Source of the DNA: Acidithiobacillus sp.
Lineage (GTDB): Bacteria > Pseudomonadota > Gammaproteobacteria > Acidithiobacillales > Acidithiobacillaceae
Length of the DNA: 32,154 nt
Reading direction: 5' to 3'
NCBI RefSeq assembly: GCF_027322205.1
Contig: NZ_DAHVHY010000020.1
Coordinates: forward strand, 1 to 32,154
The notes under the pieces were generated by a model, which had not been told where the DNA came from, searched no databases, and saw only the letters and a list, made by a program, of their open reading frames with translations. Position 1 is the first letter of the stretch, and the number at the start of each line of letters is the position of its first letter. The position numbers and the translations under genes are program-made. Positions 15,999-25,789 of this stretch are shown here, piece after piece.

Positions 15999-17255
15999 AT
16001 GATGGAAAGCGTATTCAACACGACAGAGCCCCTCGCTGGCAAACGAATTCTTCTGGGTGTGGGCGGCAGCATTGCCGCCTACAAAAGCCCGGAGATCGTG
16101 CGCGCCCTGCGCCAGGCCGGAGCAGAGTTGCGCGTGGTCATGACACGGGGCGCTACACAGTTTGTAACGCCGCTGACTTTGCAGGCCGTGAGTGGGGAGC
16201 CTGTGCGTAGCGACCTCTTTGCCGCCGCCGAAGAGGCAGCCATGGACCACATCCGCCTGGCACGCTGGGCCGACGCCCTCTTAATCGCACCCATCTCCGC
16301 CAATGGAATGGCCCGTCTCGCCCAAGGTTTGGCCAGTGACCTGCTCAGTACCGTTGTTCTCGCCAACCGTGCACCGCTCTTTCTCGCGCCCGCGATGAAC
16401 AGTGCCATGTGGACACACCCTGCGACGCAGCGCAATGTTGCCCAGTTGCTGGCGGATGGCGCCCACTTTTTGGGTCCGGACAGCGGCAGCCTCGCCTGCG
16501 GTGAGGAAGGTGCCGGACGACTGTTGGCACCAGAGCGCATGGTGGGTGAACTACGTCTTGCTCTGGCCGAGAAAACCCTGCGCGGGCAACGTGTCCTCAT
16601 TACTGCCGGGCCGACCTGGGAGGCAATCGACCCCGCTCGCGGTCTGAGCAATCGCGCCAGTGGCCGCCAGGGTTTTGCCCTCGCCCAGGCCTGCGCGGAA
16701 GCGGGGGCGAATGTATTGCTGATTACCGGCCCTACCCATGAGCAAACGCCGCCGGGAGTAAGCCGCCAGGATGTTCTCTCTGCACAGGACATGCTCGCGG
16801 CCTGCCTGCAGGCACTGGACAAGCCCACGGATATCTTCATCGCCAATGCCGCCGTCGCCGACCACAGGCCGAGTCAGTTCAGCGCGCATAAACTAGGCAA
16901 AACGGATATCGCAAACCCTTTGCCTCTCAGCATCAATCCCGATATCGTCAGCACGGTCCATCAGGACCCTCGGCGACCACGCTATATTGTCGCTTTTGCC
17001 GCCGAGACCCGCGACCACCTCGCCGCAGCAAGTGCCAAGGCGCAGCGCAAGGGGGCGAACGTCATCGTAGTCAACGATATTACTTCTGCCGACGTAGGAA
17101 TAGGTGCTATCGACAATGCCTGCAATATTCTGCAAGGCGAGCGGGTACTGCACATCCCCCGTTGCAGCAAAATAGATATTGCGCGTCATCTGGTGCGTCA
17201 CCTCAGCGCCTTTTTCTCACTTTCCGGTACGGAGTCCGAAGACCTTGATGAATAG
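15999..17255 (+). CDS. coaBC: Bifunctional phosphopantothenoylcysteine decarboxylase/synthetase
   Basis: CoaBC performs two coenzyme A steps: joining cysteine to 4'-phosphopantothenate with CTP and decarboxylating the product with FMN. The CoaC half (about 1-185) has [10 protein letters not shown], the active-site histidine in MDHIRLA, PISANG in place of the usual [14 protein letters not shown], and [10 protein letters not shown] with the catalytic cysteine. The CoaB half has [21 protein letters not shown] and HKLGKTD, a variant of the KxKK motif. GTG 15996, ATG 15999 and ATG 16002 are all possible starts; AGGA at 15990 favours either ATG. dut overlaps its end by 8 bases. Confidence 0.95.
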   Translation: MMESVFNTTEPLAGKRILLGVGGSIAAYKSPEIVRALRQAGAELRVVMTRGATQFVTPLTLQAVSGEPVRSDLFAAAEEAAMDHIRLARWADALLIAPISANGMARLAQGLASDLLSTVVLANRAPLFLAPAMNSAMWTHPATQRNVAQLLADGAHFLGPDSGSLACGEEGAGRLLAPERMVGELRLALAEKTLRGQRVLITAGPTWEAIDPARGLSNRASGRQGFALAQACAEAGANVLLITGPTHEQTPPGVSRQDVLSAQDMLAACLQALDKPTDIFIANAAVADHRPSQFSAHKLGKTDIANPLPLSINPDIVSTVHQDPRRPRYIVAFAAETRDHLAAASAKAQRKGANVIVVNDITSADVGIGAIDNACNILQGERVLHIPRCSKIDIARHLVRHLSAFFSLSGTESEDLDE

Positions 17256-17700
17256 TCTGCAAATTCGCATCCTTGATCCACGCCTCGGGCAGAAATGGCC
17301 CCTCCCCCATTATGCCAGCGCCGACGCCGCCGGCATGGACCTACGCGCCTGCCTGGACGCCCCGCTGCAACTGGCTCCCGGGCAGACGGAACTCGTCTCC
17401 GCCGGGTTTGCCATGCATATTGGCGACCCGCAGGTTACGGCACTGTTACTGCCGCGCTCTGGTCTCGGCCATCGCGGCCTGGTCCTGGGTAATCTGGTCG
17501 GCCTCATTGATGCGGATTATCAGGGGCCACTGAAAATTTCTCTGTGGAATCGCGGCACTGCAGAGATGGTCATTGAACCCGGCGAGCGCGTAGCACAAAT
17601 GGTGCTAGTGCCGGTTATTCGCCCTGACATTACGGTGGTGGCCAGCTTTACCACTACCGAACGGGGCGTCGCAGGCTTTGGCAGCACCGGACGTCAGTAG
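17248..17700 (+). CDS. dut: Deoxyuridine 5'-triphosphate nucleotidohydrolase
   Basis: dUTPase hydrolyses dUTP to dUMP, keeping uracil out of DNA and feeding thymidylate synthesis. All five trimeric dUTPase motifs are present in 150 residues: [42 protein letters not shown] and the C-terminal [10 protein letters not shown] arm. The ATG at 17248 lies inside the coaBC end (ATGAATAG), giving the normal dUTPase N-terminus; a longer upstream frame is not needed. It ends the coaBC-dut unit before a strong terminator. Confidence 0.96.
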   Translation: MNSLQIRILDPRLGQKWPLPHYASADAAGMDLRACLDAPLQLAPGQTELVSAGFAMHIGDPQVTALLLPRSGLGHRGLVLGNLVGLIDADYQGPLKISLWNRGTAEMVIEPGERVAQMVLVPVIRPDITVVASFTTTERGVAGFGSTGRQ

Positions 17701-17813
17701 AGGCAAATATGCCAGGATCCCTCTGTGATACAACCCGGCTTCGCCGCGCCTCCACATGCTGTTTATCTGCCGACAAATGAACTTGCTACTTCCCCATCCT
17801 GAAGATAGTTAAT

Positions 17814-17847
17814 AAAAAACCGGCCTCAAGTATCAGGCCGGTTTTTT
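17814..17847. terminator. Bidirectional intrinsic terminator
   Basis: AAAAAACCGGCCT and AGGCCGGTTTTTT form a 13-base perfect stem with an 8-base loop. The T-run on each strand lets it end dut on the plus strand and the ribosomal operon after rplQ on the minus strand. It sits 16 bases beyond the rplQ stop. Confidence 0.93.
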
Positions 17848-17862
17848 CAGAACAATCTCTGA

Positions 17863-18237
17863 CTATTCAGCAGTGGCTGCTTGCCGATCTACAAGCTCAA
17901 CAATCGCCAACGGCGCATTATCACCAGCCCGAAAGCCGTATTTAACAATACGCAGATAACCACCCGGACGCGCCAGATAGTGCGGACCGAGATCATCAAA
18001 CAACTTGACCACCGCCTGGCGATCACGCAGACGCGAAAACGCCAGCCGCCGCCTGGCCACGGTCGCATCCTTCGCCAGCGTGATCATCGGCTCCGCAAAA
18101 CGCCGCAGCTCTTTCGCCTTAGGCAACGTGGTAACAATTCGCTCATGATGAAATAAAGACACCATCATATTGGCAAACATCGCTTGCCGATGAGTACTAT
18201 TACGATTTAACTGTTTACCACTTTTGCGATGACGCAT
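17863..18237 (-). CDS. rplQ: 50S ribosomal protein L17
   Basis: L17 (bL17) of the large subunit, 124 residues, starting [12 protein letters not shown] with the characteristic [12 protein letters not shown] segment and a C-terminal GYLRIVK...RAGD motif. It is the last gene of the operon, 30 bases after rpoA, as in E. coli, and is followed by the strong terminator. Confidence 0.97.
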   Translation of the reverse strand: MRHRKSGKQLNRNSTHRQAMFANMMVSLFHHERIVTTLPKAKELRRFAEPMITLAKDATVARRRLAFSRLRDRQAVVKLFDDLGPHYLARPGGYLRIVKYGFRAGDNAPLAIVELVDRQAATAE

Positions 18238-18267
18238 AAGCCCATTCCCTCTACAAAATTTATAACA

Positions 18268-19287
18268 TTAACTGCCGATAGAATCCGCATCAACTGGCCG
18301 CCCAGGCACCGGTGGCAAATTTTCCGGTGGCCAATTGTCGAGTCGCATCCCCAACGTAAGGCCATGCGCCACTAAAACTTCTTTTATCTCGTTGAGAGAC
18401 TTGCGTCCAAGATTCGGAGCCTTCAAAAGCTCCTGCTCCGACTTCTGAACCAAATCTCCGATGTAAAAAATATCCTCAGCTTTCAAACAGTTCGCAGATC
18501 GTACCGTAAGCTCCAGGTCATCGACCGGCCGAACTAACAATGGTGTAAGGCTCTCATTGGTCTGCGCCAGCGACACCTCAGGTATTTCCCTGGTTTCCGC
18601 ACCAGCTAACACACCGAGCTGACTGCGGAAAATACGGGAAGCCTCTTGCACTGCCCAAATGGGGTCGACCACGCCATTTGTCTCGACATCGAGTATCAGA
18701 CGATCCAGATCAGTCCGCTGCTCCACCCGGGCACTTTCCACCAAGTAGCTTACGCGCAATACGGGACTGAAACTCGCGTCCAGAGCCATCACGCCAATGC
18801 GCTTTTCATGACTCTGCCGACGTGTAGCCGCTGCGTCATAGCCCCGGCCCTCGTCAATACGCAAATGAAGCACCAGTTCAACGTCGCGGGTTAAAGTGGC
18901 AATCACCTGATCAGGATTGGCCACCTCAATGCCGTGCTCAGACACGATGTCCGCACCCGTCATTTGACCGGGACCACGCTTACGCAGCGTCACCACCGCG
19001 TCTCCGCGTCCATGCGCACGCACTGCCAACATCTTCAAGTTGAGCAGAATATCCACAACATCTTCCTGCACCCCTTCGATGCTGGAATATTCGTGCAACA
19101 CCCCTTCAATCTCGACCTCTGTAACCGCCGCACCTTTGAGAGACGATAACAACACTCGGCGCAACCCACTCCCCAAGGTGTGACCAAAGCCACGCTCCAA
19201 GGGTCCGAGGGCAATACGCGCACGGTGTGCTGAAACTTCTTCCACATCGACGCCCTGCGGACGCAACAGCTCTCCTACCTCAGTCAT
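18268..19287 (-). CDS. rpoA: DNA-directed RNA polymerase subunit alpha
   Basis: The alpha subunit dimerises to start polymerase assembly and its C-terminal domain contacts promoters and activators. At 339 residues it has the usual size. The N-terminal domain shows [21 protein letters not shown], the assembly core. The C-terminal domain shows [20 protein letters not shown] and [14 protein letters not shown], with the DNA-contacting arginine in RSANCL. It sits between rpsD and rplQ as in proteobacterial alpha operons. Confidence 0.98.
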   Translation of the reverse strand: MTEVGELLRPQGVDVEEVSAHRARIALGPLERGFGHTLGSGLRRVLLSSLKGAAVTEVEIEGVLHEYSSIEGVQEDVVDILLNLKMLAVRAHGRGDAVVTLRKRGPGQMTGADIVSEHGIEVANPDQVIATLTRDVELVLHLRIDEGRGYDAAATRRQSHEKRIGVMALDASFSPVLRVSYLVESARVEQRTDLDRLILDVETNGVVDPIWAVQEASRIFRSQLGVLAGAETREIPEVSLAQTNESLTPLLVRPVDDLELTVRSANCLKAEDIFYIGDLVQKSEQELLKAPNLGRKSLNEIKEVLVAHGLTLGMRLDNWPPENLPPVPGRPVDADSIGS

Positions 19288-19309
19288 AAGCGTTCCTCAA
19301 CCCCCGGTC

Positions 19310-19936
19310 TTACTTAGAGTACAACTCCACGACGACCTGTTCGTTCAAATCCGGTGCGATATCTTCTCGCACCGGTACGGCTTTGATAGTGCCCTTGAGT
19401 TCGGTAGTGTCCATACTCACCCATTCCGGGAAACCACGGCCAGCCGCAGCCTCTACCGCAGAGACAATACGCATGTGCGCCCGAGCACCCTCTGCAACAC
19501 TCACCACGTCACCGGCGCGAACCTGATAAGATGGGATATCCACACGCCGTCCATTCACCAGAATATGACCGTGGCGAACCACCTGCCGCGCCTCAGCACG
19601 AGATGCTCCGAACCCTAAACGATAGGCCACATTGTCGAGACGCAACTCCAGAAAACGCAGCAACAACTCGCCGGTAACGCCCCGCGTCTGGCTGGCACGC
19701 TGGAAATAGCGACGGAACTGTCCTTCCAGCACGCCATAGATACGACGGATTTTTTGTTTTTCACGTAACTGACCACCGTACTCACTGACACGTCCGCGTC
19801 GCTGACCGTGCTGCCCTGGGGCATAGGCTCGTATACTCACTGGACATTTATCAGAAAAGCACTTCTCGCCTTTGAGAAATAATTTTCCACCTTCGCGCCG
19901 ACATAAACGGCAACTCGGACCCGTATATTTAGCCAC
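19310..19936 (-). CDS. rpsD: 30S ribosomal protein S4, zinc-binding form
   Basis: S4 (uS4) nucleates small-subunit assembly and in E. coli represses the alpha operon. The 208 residues carry the S4 RNA-binding domain ([24 protein letters not shown]). The N-terminus has CRLC and C26/C31 (C9, C12, C26, C31), a zinc site as in Thermus S4 and unlike E. coli. Its place between rpsK and rpoA is proteobacterial; in Bacillus rpsD is elsewhere. Confidence 0.97.
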   Translation of the reverse strand: MAKYTGPSCRLCRREGGKLFLKGEKCFSDKCPVSIRAYAPGQHGQRRGRVSEYGGQLREKQKIRRIYGVLEGQFRRYFQRASQTRGVTGELLLRFLELRLDNVAYRLGFGASRAEARQVVRHGHILVNGRRVDIPSYQVRAGDVVSVAEGARAHMRIVSAVEAAAGRGFPEWVSMDTTELKGTIKAVPVREDIAPDLNEQVVVELYSK

Positions 19937-19956
19937 AGATAACCTCCACCTAAAAA

Positions 19957-20352
19957 TTAAACACGCCGCTTTTTAGGCGGACGGCATCCGTTATGGGGAA
20001 TCGGCGTCACGTCGCGAATGCTCGCAATACGGAAGCCAATAGAATGAAGTGCACGCACCGTACTCTCTCGACCCGGCCCCGGTCCCCGCACTTCGACATC
20101 CAGGTTTTTCACACCATATTCCTGCGCTTTTTTGCCCGCGTTTTCCGCCGCCACCTGTGCCGCGAATGGTGTACTTTTACGTGAACCACGGAACCCCGAC
20201 CCACCCGAGCTGGCCCAGGTTAAAACGTTACCCTGACGATCACTGATCGTGATAATCGTGTTGTTGAAGGATGCATAAATGTGCGCGACACCATCAAGAA
20301 CGTTTTTCTTGACCTTCTTTCGCACACGAGAATTCGCTTGTGTTTTCGCCAT
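19957..20352 (-). CDS. rpsK: 30S ribosomal protein S11
   Basis: S11 (uS11) lies on the platform of the small subunit. The 131-residue protein begins [16 protein letters not shown], a slightly long basic N-terminus, and contains [29 protein letters not shown] and the closing [12 protein letters not shown]. The ATG at 20352 is preceded by AGGAAG; a longer open frame upstream is not part of S11. Confidence 0.97.
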   Translation of the reverse strand: MAKTQANSRVRKKVKKNVLDGVAHIYASFNNTIITISDRQGNVLTWASSGGSGFRGSRKSTPFAAQVAAENAGKKAQEYGVKNLDVEVRGPGPGRESTVRALHSIGFRIASIRDVTPIPHNGCRPPKKRRV

Positions 20353-20368
20353 TGCTAGATCTTCCTGC

Positions 20369-20725
20369 TTAACGCGTAATGGACTTAGCGGGACCCTTGC
20401 GCGTACGCGCATTGGTCTTTGTCCGTTGGCCGTGAACGGGGAGACCGCGGCGATGCCGTATACCGCGATAACAACCCAAATCCATCAGACGTTTGATATT
20501 CATGGTGACTTCGCGGCGTAAATCGCCCTCCACCAGGAACTTCGCAACCTCTGAACGTATGCGTTCCAACTCAGGCTCGCTGATATCCTTGACCCGCATA
20601 TCAAAGGCGATTTCCGCAGCGCTCAAAACATGCTGAGCACGCGTCCTACCAATGCCATAAATATACGTCAAGGCAATTTCTATTTGTTTATTGTTCGGAA
20701 TATTTACACCAGCGATGCGGGCCAT
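20369..20725 (-). CDS. rpsM: 30S ribosomal protein S13
   Basis: S13 (uS13) in the head of the small subunit contacts tRNA and S19. The 118 residues run from [13 protein letters not shown] through YGIGRTRA to [19 protein letters not shown]. The ATG at 20725 follows GGAGGAATTGCGG. It is preceded by a 63-base leader after rpmJ that contains a small hairpin. Confidence 0.97.
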   Translation of the reverse strand: MARIAGVNIPNNKQIEIALTYIYGIGRTRAQHVLSAAEIAFDMRVKDISEPELERIRSEVAKFLVEGDLRREVTMNIKRLMDLGCYRGIRHRRGLPVHGQRTKTNARTRKGPAKSITR

Positions 20726-20748
20726 CCGCAATTCCTCCAAGAGACTGA

Positions 20749-20763
20749 GTGGGTTGACCCCAC
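20749..20763 (-). promoter_or_regulatory. Hairpin in the rpsM leader
   Basis: GTGGG and CCCAC form a 5-base stem around a 5-base loop in the leader between rpmJ and rpsM. In E. coli S4 binds a pseudoknot at this place to control the alpha operon; this hairpin could be part of a shorter equivalent, but that is a guess from position. Confidence 0.3.
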
Positions 20764-20788
20764 AGACCAAACAGTTTCGCCTACCGCC

Positions 20789-20902
20789 TTAACCTTGGCG
20801 CTGCTTATGGCGGGGCTCAACACAAATCACGCGAACCACGCCATTACGACGAACAATTTTGCAGTTACGACAAAGCTTCTTAACCGACGCACGAACCTTC
20901 AT
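20789..20902 (-). CDS. rpmJ: 50S ribosomal protein L36, zinc-ribbon form
   Basis: L36 (bL36), 37 residues, is [11 protein letters not shown]... ending RHKQRQG. It keeps the complete zinc ribbon C11, C14, C27 and H32, so it is the zinc-binding paralogue rather than the zinc-free form made under zinc starvation. It lies 9 bases before infA's stop in genome order, that is, directly downstream of infA. Confidence 0.96.
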
Positions 20903-20911
20903 GACTATCCC

Positions 20912-21130
20912 CTATTTGGCACGATAAATGATGCGACCCTTGGTTAAATCATAAGGCGTCATCTCTACGGTAACCTTGTCCCCGGGTAAAATGCGAATAT
21001 AATGCATCCGCATTTTCCCGGAAATATGTGCATTAACGACATAACCATTCTCCAAGCGCACCTTGAATGTCGCACTTGGCAAATTCTCTATCACCTCACC
21101 CTGCATTTCCAGGGTATCTTCTTTTGACAT
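20912..21130 (-). CDS. infA: Translation initiation factor IF-1
   Basis: IF-1 occupies the ribosomal A site during initiation. The 72 residues form a single OB fold ([49 protein letters not shown]). Its ATG directly abuts the adk stop with no bases between. infA between adk and rpmJ resembles Gram-positive order without the map gene. Confidence 0.97.
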   Translation of the reverse strand: MSKEDTLEMQGEVIENLPSATFKVRLENGYVVNAHISGKMRMHYIRILPGDKVTVEMTPYDLTKGRIIYRAK

Positions 21131-21790
21131 TTAGCCTACTACCTCTACCGCTTTCACGATTCTAGAGAACACATCATCGGCTTCGCCCTCCCCACTCACC
21201 AGATGATAGGCAGGTCGATCGTGATAATAAGCGATCAAAGGCGCAGTCTCCGCCTGATAAACAGCCAAGCGTTTACGAATTACTGCAGGCTGATCATCAT
21301 CACGTTGCAACAACGCACCCCCACAGAGATCGCAGATCCCATAAACCGTGGGCGTGTGGTAACGTATGTGATAGATTGCCCCGCATTCCGAACACACCCT
21401 CCGTCCGGAGAGACGTGCGACAATTTCTTCGTCATCCAAATCTAAATGCAGCACTGCGCCAATTTTATCGCCATGTGCAGCTAGTAAGTTATCAAGCGCA
21501 TCTGCCTGATGGATAGTCCGAGGAAACCCATCGAAAATAACGCCGGCCGACGCGTCCTCAAGAAGTAACCGCTCCTCAACGATACGGATAATAATTTCAT
21601 CACCCACCAGCGCGCCGGACTCCATCAATGCCGCCGCACACAGCCCGACCTCACTACCAGACTGAACAGAGGCGCGGAGCATATCACCAGTGGACACATG
21701 AGGCAAGTCCATTAACTTGGCGAGTCGCTGAGCCTGAGTACCTTTACCGACGCCAGGGGCACCAAGAAAAATCAAATGCTTTGCCACCAT
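21131..21790 (-). CDS. adk: Adenylate kinase with four-cysteine zinc lid
   Basis: Adk interconverts ATP plus AMP with two ADP. The P-loop is GAPGVGKGT, and FDGFPRT binds AMP. The lid domain carries C133, C136, C153 and C156 (CSEC and CDLC), a structural zinc site typical of Gram-positive enzymes and absent from E. coli Adk. The 219-residue length fits a long-lid form. The ATG at 21790 overlaps the secY stop by one base (TGATG); the GTG one codon earlier is less likely. Confidence 0.96.
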   Translation of the reverse strand: MVAKHLIFLGAPGVGKGTQAQRLAKLMDLPHVSTGDMLRASVQSGSEVGLCAAALMESGALVGDEIIIRIVEERLLLEDASAGVIFDGFPRTIHQADALDNLLAAHGDKIGAVLHLDLDDEEIVARLSGRRVCSECGAIYHIRYHTPTVYGICDLCGGALLQRDDDQPAVIRKRLAVYQAETAPLIAYYHDRPAYHLVSGEGEADDVFSRIVKAVEVVG

Positions 21791-23121
21791 CACCGTCCAC
21801 TGAGAGGGTTTTTACGAATCAATCCCTCGTACTGATGCGTGAGCAGATGGCTCTGAATCTGGCCCATCAAATCCATCATCACCACGACGACAATCAGCAG
21901 ACTGGTGCCACCGAAATAAAATGGCACGTTGTACTGAACAATGAGAAACTCTGGCAGCAGGCAAACCAAGGTCAGATATATGGCGCCCCAAAGCGTGAGC
22001 CGGGTAAGAATACGATCCATGTATTTCGCCGTATGCTCGCCAGGCCGGATACCCGGCACGAAGGCTCCAGACTTTTTCAGATTATCTGCGGTGTCCCGAG
22101 GATTAAACACCATAGCCGTGTAGAAAAAAGCAAAAAATACAATCGCAGTGGTAAACACAACCACGTAAAGTGCAGACCCCGGACTCAACGCCTGTCCAAA
22201 GCGCGCAAGCCACCCCATCCCGGGCACACTAGCGAACCACCCCGATAATGTCGCAGGCAACAAAATGATGCTAGACGCGAAGATTGGTGGAATTACGCCA
22301 GACATGTTCACCTTGAGCGGCATATGCGTGCTTTGACCCCCATATATCTTACGGCCAACCTGGCGCTTGGCATACTGGATGGGAATACGTCTCTGCGCAC
22401 TCTCCATAAATACCACAAAACCGGTTACCCCCAGCGCAAGAATAAAGAGCGCTACCACGAATAACGGCTGAAACTGACCGGTTTTGGTGAGCTCAAAAGT
22501 CGTCCCGATAGCGTCTGGCAGGCCTGCAACGATACCGGCAAAGATGATCATAGAAATGCCGTTACCGATTCCCCGCTCCGTAATTTGCTCTCCAATCCAC
22601 ATCAAAAAGACCGTGCCGCAGGCAAGCGAAATTGTTGTCGTGAACAGAAACAGTGGACCTGGATCAATCACCACAGGAAGATGTCCGGCGTGCATCTTCT
22701 CAATCGCGATGGCGATTCCCAAGCCTTGCATCAGCGCAAGCACGACCGTAGCATAGCGCGTGTACTCCGTTATTTTACGGCGCCCCGCCTCACCTTCTTT
22801 TTTAAGTTCTTCGAGCTTTGGAAAGACTGACCCTGCCAGCTGGAATATGATCGATGCGCTGATGTAGGGCATAATCCCTAAAGCAAACACTGTCAGGCGG
22901 GAGAGTGCGCCCCCCGAGAACATATTGAACATGCCCAGGATAGTTCCCCGCTGCTGGTTAAAAAATGCCGCCATGGCCGCCGGATCAATTCCCGGCACGG
23001 GTATGTGCGCCCCAACACGAAAAACCAGAAGTGCACCCAGCAGAAAAAGAATGCGGTTACGTAACTCATTGATCTTTCCGGCACCCTGTGCGGCGCCGCC
23101 AATGCTACGTAACCCGGCCAT
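21790..23121 (-). CDS. secY: Protein translocase subunit SecY
   Basis: SecY is the channel of the Sec export machinery in the inner membrane. The 443-residue protein has about ten hydrophobic helices, the plug-region signature VPGIDPAAM, the ISASIIFQL helix and a cytoplasmic loop ending in [18 protein letters not shown], which is the ribosome and SecA contact area. The final NPLSGR tail is normal. It overlaps rplO and adk by one base each, so expression is coupled. Confidence 0.98.
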   Translation of the reverse strand: MAGLRSIGGAAQGAGKINELRNRILFLLGALLVFRVGAHIPVPGIDPAAMAAFFNQQRGTILGMFNMFSGGALSRLTVFALGIMPYISASIIFQLAGSVFPKLEELKKEGEAGRRKITEYTRYATVVLALMQGLGIAIAIEKMHAGHLPVVIDPGPLFLFTTTISLACGTVFLMWIGEQITERGIGNGISMIIFAGIVAGLPDAIGTTFELTKTGQFQPLFVVALFILALGVTGFVVFMESAQRRIPIQYAKRQVGRKIYGGQSTHMPLKVNMSGVIPPIFASSIILLPATLSGWFASVPGMGWLARFGQALSPGSALYVVVFTTAIVFFAFFYTAMVFNPRDTADNLKKSGAFVPGIRPGEHTAKYMDRILTRLTLWGAIYLTLVCLLPEFLIVQYNVPFYFGGTSLLIVVVVMMDLMGQIQSHLLTHQYEGLIRKNPLSGR

Positions 23122-23558
23122 TAACTTTCTACCTTTCCGCCAGCGTTCTCAATGGCCGCCCGGGCCCCCGCGCTTACGCGCAGGCCACGCACAGTCAAAG
23201 CCTGCGTGACTTCGCCAGTTAAAATAACCTTAACCGAATCCGGCGAACCGCGAACGATGCGCCGAAGCAGCAACCCTTCAAGATCTACTACGCCGTCAAT
23301 TGCCGCAGACTCCAATTGGGACAACGCCACCTCAACGACGCGGGCACCTAATGCGTTACGGAACCCACGCTTAGGAATACGTCTTTGCAAAGGCATCTGA
23401 CCGCCTTCAAAACCCACCTTATGGTAGCCACCGGAGCGGGCATGCTGACCTTTGTGACCACGACCGGCTGTTTTACCCAAACCGCTTCCGATACCACGTC
23501 CAACACGGCGACGGTCTTTTTTCGAACCCTCTGCAGGTGCAATCGTATTTAGTTTCAT
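23121..23558 (-). CDS. rplO: 50S ribosomal protein L15
   Basis: L15 (uL15), 145 residues, starting [22 protein letters not shown] with the glycine- and arginine-rich N-terminal tail that penetrates 23S rRNA ([15 protein letters not shown]). The ATG at 23558 overlaps the rpmD stop (TGATG) and its own TAA overlaps the secY ATG. Confidence 0.97.
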   Translation of the reverse strand: MKLNTIAPAEGSKKDRRRVGRGIGSGLGKTAGRGHKGQHARSGGYHKVGFEGGQMPLQRRIPKRGFRNALGARVVEVALSQLESAAIDGVVDLEGLLLRRIVRGSPDSVKVILTGEVTQALTVRGLRVSAGARAAIENAGGKVES

Positions 23559-23740
23559 CACAGATCTTCCCACCGAAGTAGATAGGGTATTTTATTGACC
23601 ATTCCACGAATCTCTGGGGTATCCAGACGTTCTACCGAATGATTTGTGTGGCGCAAGCCCAGTCCCACCACAATCCGACGTTGCTTTTCGGCGACTCCAA
23701 TCAGACTTTTTACCAGCGTGATACGCAGATGCTTACTCAT
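23558..23740 (-). CDS. rpmD: 50S ribosomal protein L30
   Basis: L30 (uL30), 60 residues: [38 protein letters not shown] and a closing hydrophobic VNKIPYLL. Two in-frame ATGs (23743 and 23740) follow GGAGGAGG; the second gives the usual N-terminus and better spacing. Either start overlaps the end of rpsE. Confidence 0.95.
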   Translation of the reverse strand: MSKHLRITLVKSLIGVAEKQRRIVVGLGLRHTNHSVERLDTPEIRGMVNKIPYLLRWEDL

Positions 23741-24263
23741 CATGCCCTCCTCCGCCGCGAATTTCCTTCAGACTCTTGCCACGTTTCATGGCGATAGCCT
23801 GGGGGCTGGCCAATTTATTAAACGCATCAAAAGTCGCGCGGACGACATTAATAGGGTTATTGGAACCGAGCGACTTGGCTACCACATTCCGTAGGCCTAC
23901 CGCCTCACAAACTGCACGCATCGCACCACCGGCAATGACGCCGCTACCTTCCGGCGCCGGACGCAGAATGACGCGGGCTGCACCATGGCGACCCTCTACC
24001 GGGTAAGGAATCGTGCCACCTCTCATCAGAGGTATACTCGTCATCAACCGACGCGCCTGATCAGTAGCCTTTTGAATCCCCGCAGGGACTTCCTTGGCTT
24101 TTCCGCGGCCGAAACCGACCTTACCATCCCCATCGCCCACCACCATAAGCGCCGCAAAGCCGAACTGACGACCGCCTTTGACCACCTTAGAAACGCGGTT
24201 GATGTGAATAAGTTTTTCCTGCATTCCATCGTTGGACTGCGTATCGCGATTTTCCCGTGCCAT
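23733..24263 (-). CDS. rpsE: 30S ribosomal protein S5
   Basis: S5 (uS5) affects decoding accuracy. The 176 residues contain the double-stranded-RNA-binding region ([34 protein letters not shown]) and the C-terminal [26 protein letters not shown] split over the family's second domain. The N-terminal extension [15 protein letters not shown] is ordinary for proteobacteria. Confidence 0.97.
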   Translation of the reverse strand: MARENRDTQSNDGMQEKLIHINRVSKVVKGGRQFGFAALMVVGDGDGKVGFGRGKAKEVPAGIQKATDQARRLMTSIPLMRGGTIPYPVEGRHGAARVILRPAPEGSGVIAGGAMRAVCEAVGLRNVVAKSLGSNNPINVVRATFDAFNKLASPQAIAMKRGKSLKEIRGGGGHDE

Positions 24264-24275
24264 CTTAGCTCTCCA

Positions 24276-24629
24276 TCAGAACGACAATCCGCCTTCACGG
24301 GCAGCGTCGGCCAAAGCTCTCACCCGACCATGGTAACGATATCCGCTCCGGTCAAATGCCACTTCCTTAACGCCCACAGCCAATGCCTTCGCTGCAACCC
24401 GTTGTCCAATAGTTGCAGCGGCCGCAACATCTGCTCCGCGCGGCATTTGCGTACGGAGTTCACCCTCTAGGCTAGATGCTTGGGCGAGAACCTTCCCCTG
24501 CCCATCATCAATCACCTGAGCATAAATATGCTTGCCGGAACGAAAAACACACAGCCGCGGTTTAGCTTGCGATGCGATGCGAGCCCGGGTTTTACGTGCC
24601 CGACGGAGCCTTGACGAATTTTTATTCAT
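24276..24629 (-). CDS. rplR: 50S ribosomal protein L18
   Basis: L18 (uL18) binds 5S rRNA. The 117 residues run from [15 protein letters not shown] through [18 protein letters not shown] to [24 protein letters not shown]. The ATG at 24629 was preferred over an upstream in-frame start because it gives the standard N-terminus. Confidence 0.97.
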   Translation of the reverse strand: MNKNSSRLRRARKTRARIASQAKPRLCVFRSGKHIYAQVIDDGQGKVLAQASSLEGELRTQMPRGADVAAAATIGQRVAAKALAVGVKEVAFDRSGYRYHGRVRALADAAREGGLSF

Positions 24630-24647
24630 AGTAGTAAGCCTCAACCA

Positions 24648-25172
24648 TTATTTTTTCTTCGCTTCTTTACGTCTGACATTTTCACCAGCGTAGCGCACGC
24701 CCTTACCTTTGTAGGGCTCCGGAGGACGATAGGCACGAATATCCGCAGCTATCTGACCGACTTTCTGCTTATCGATACCCCGAATGACGATTTCCGTCTG
24801 TGTCGGTGTTTCGATGGTAATATCGTCAGGCACTAGATAATCCACCGGATGGGAAAAACCGAGACTCAGGCTGAGTGTCTTCCCTTTCGCCTGAGCCCGA
24901 TACCCCACACCGATAATTTCCAATTTTTGTTCAAAGCCGTGTGAGACACCTTGTACCATATTATTCAGTATTGCCCGCATTGTTCCAGCCTGGGCATTTT
25001 GCTCTGCCGCCCAAGTCAGTGACACCACACCGGCATCTAGCTGCAATCCCACAGCCGGGTGGAAAGGAACAGAAATCTGTCCTTTAGGGCCTTTTACTAT
25101 CAGATGCTGTTCTGCAACATGAACTTCGACGCCCTTAGGTAGAAGCACTGGCTGTTTCGCTACACGAGACAT
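24648..25172 (-). CDS. rplF: 50S ribosomal protein L6
   Basis: L6 (uL6) sits near the factor-binding centre. The 174 residues begin [15 protein letters not shown], with two repeated L6 folds, and end [18 protein letters not shown], the family signature. The ATG at 25172 follows the rpsH stop by 13 bases; a longer frame would overlap rpsH and is not supported. Confidence 0.97.
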   Translation of the reverse strand: MSRVAKQPVLLPKGVEVHVAEQHLIVKGPKGQISVPFHPAVGLQLDAGVVSLTWAAEQNAQAGTMRAILNNMVQGVSHGFEQKLEIIGVGYRAQAKGKTLSLSLGFSHPVDYLVPDDITIETPTQTEIVIRGIDKQKVGQIAADIRAYRPPEPYKGKGVRYAGENVRRKEAKKK

Positions 25173-25185
25173 TTTCGTCCTCCCC

Positions 25186-25581
25186 TTAGGATACGACGCA
25201 GAGAACTTCACCACCAATACCCGCAGAACGAGCCGCGCGATCGGTCATGATTCCCTGAGAAGTCGATATAATTGCGATGCCAAAGCCATCACGTACACGT
25301 GGTAAATCTTCGGCGCCACGATAAACGCGAACACCAGGCCGGCTTATTCGCCGAATCTCCACAATGACACCCGCACCCGCATAGTACTTTAACGCTAGGT
25401 TAAGAACGGGATGTCCGTCTAATACGTCTTCTTTCACATCTAAGATGTAACCCTCTTCCACCAAGACCCGCGCAATGGCGCGTTTCAGCTTGGAAGCAGG
25501 CATCTGCACTTTCGCCTTATTTACCTGTTGCGCATTACGAATGCGCGTCAGCATATCAGCAATAGGATCCGTCACGCTCAT
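25186..25581 (-). CDS. rpsH: 30S ribosomal protein S8
   Basis: S8 (uS8) binds the centre of 16S rRNA and in E. coli represses the spc genes. The 131 residues show [17 protein letters not shown] at the start and [24 protein letters not shown] at the end, the RNA-binding signature. Confidence 0.97.
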   Translation of the reverse strand: MSVTDPIADMLTRIRNAQQVNKAKVQMPASKLKRAIARVLVEEGYILDVKEDVLDGHPVLNLALKYYAGAGVIVEIRRISRPGVRVYRGAEDLPRVRDGFGIAIISTSQGIMTDRAARSAGIGGEVLCVVS

Positions 25582-25590
25582 CGTGTTTCC

Positions 25591-25776
25591 TCACCAGCTC
25601 GCTTTAACGATACCGGGAATCGACCCAGCCGAGGCATGCTTACGAAAGCACAAACGACAGAGGCCAAACTTCCGATAGTAACCGCGTGAACGCCCGCACA
25701 ATTTGCACCGGTGATACGCACGCACCTTAAATTTTGGAGTCCTTTCAGACTTTGCGATCAATGATTTCTTTGCCAC
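25591..25776 (-). CDS. rpsN: 30S ribosomal protein S14, short zinc-binding type
   Basis: S14 (uS14) in the small-subunit head. At 61 residues, with CKLC (C24, C27) and CRLC (C40, C43), this is the short zinc-binding form, not the ~101-residue cysteine-free form usual in E. coli-like proteobacteria. The ending PGIVKASW is the family signature. Position between rplE and rpsH is standard. Confidence 0.96.
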   Translation of the reverse strand: MAKKSLIAKSERTPKFKVRAYHRCKLCGRSRGYYRKFGLCRLCFRKHASAGSIPGIVKASW

Positions 25777-25789
25777 GCGTCAAACTCCT

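Noticed and set aside
21628-22248. A 206-codon plus-strand frame over adk and secY
   Set aside because: Antisense to two well-conserved genes; the translation is compositionally odd with no recognised motif.
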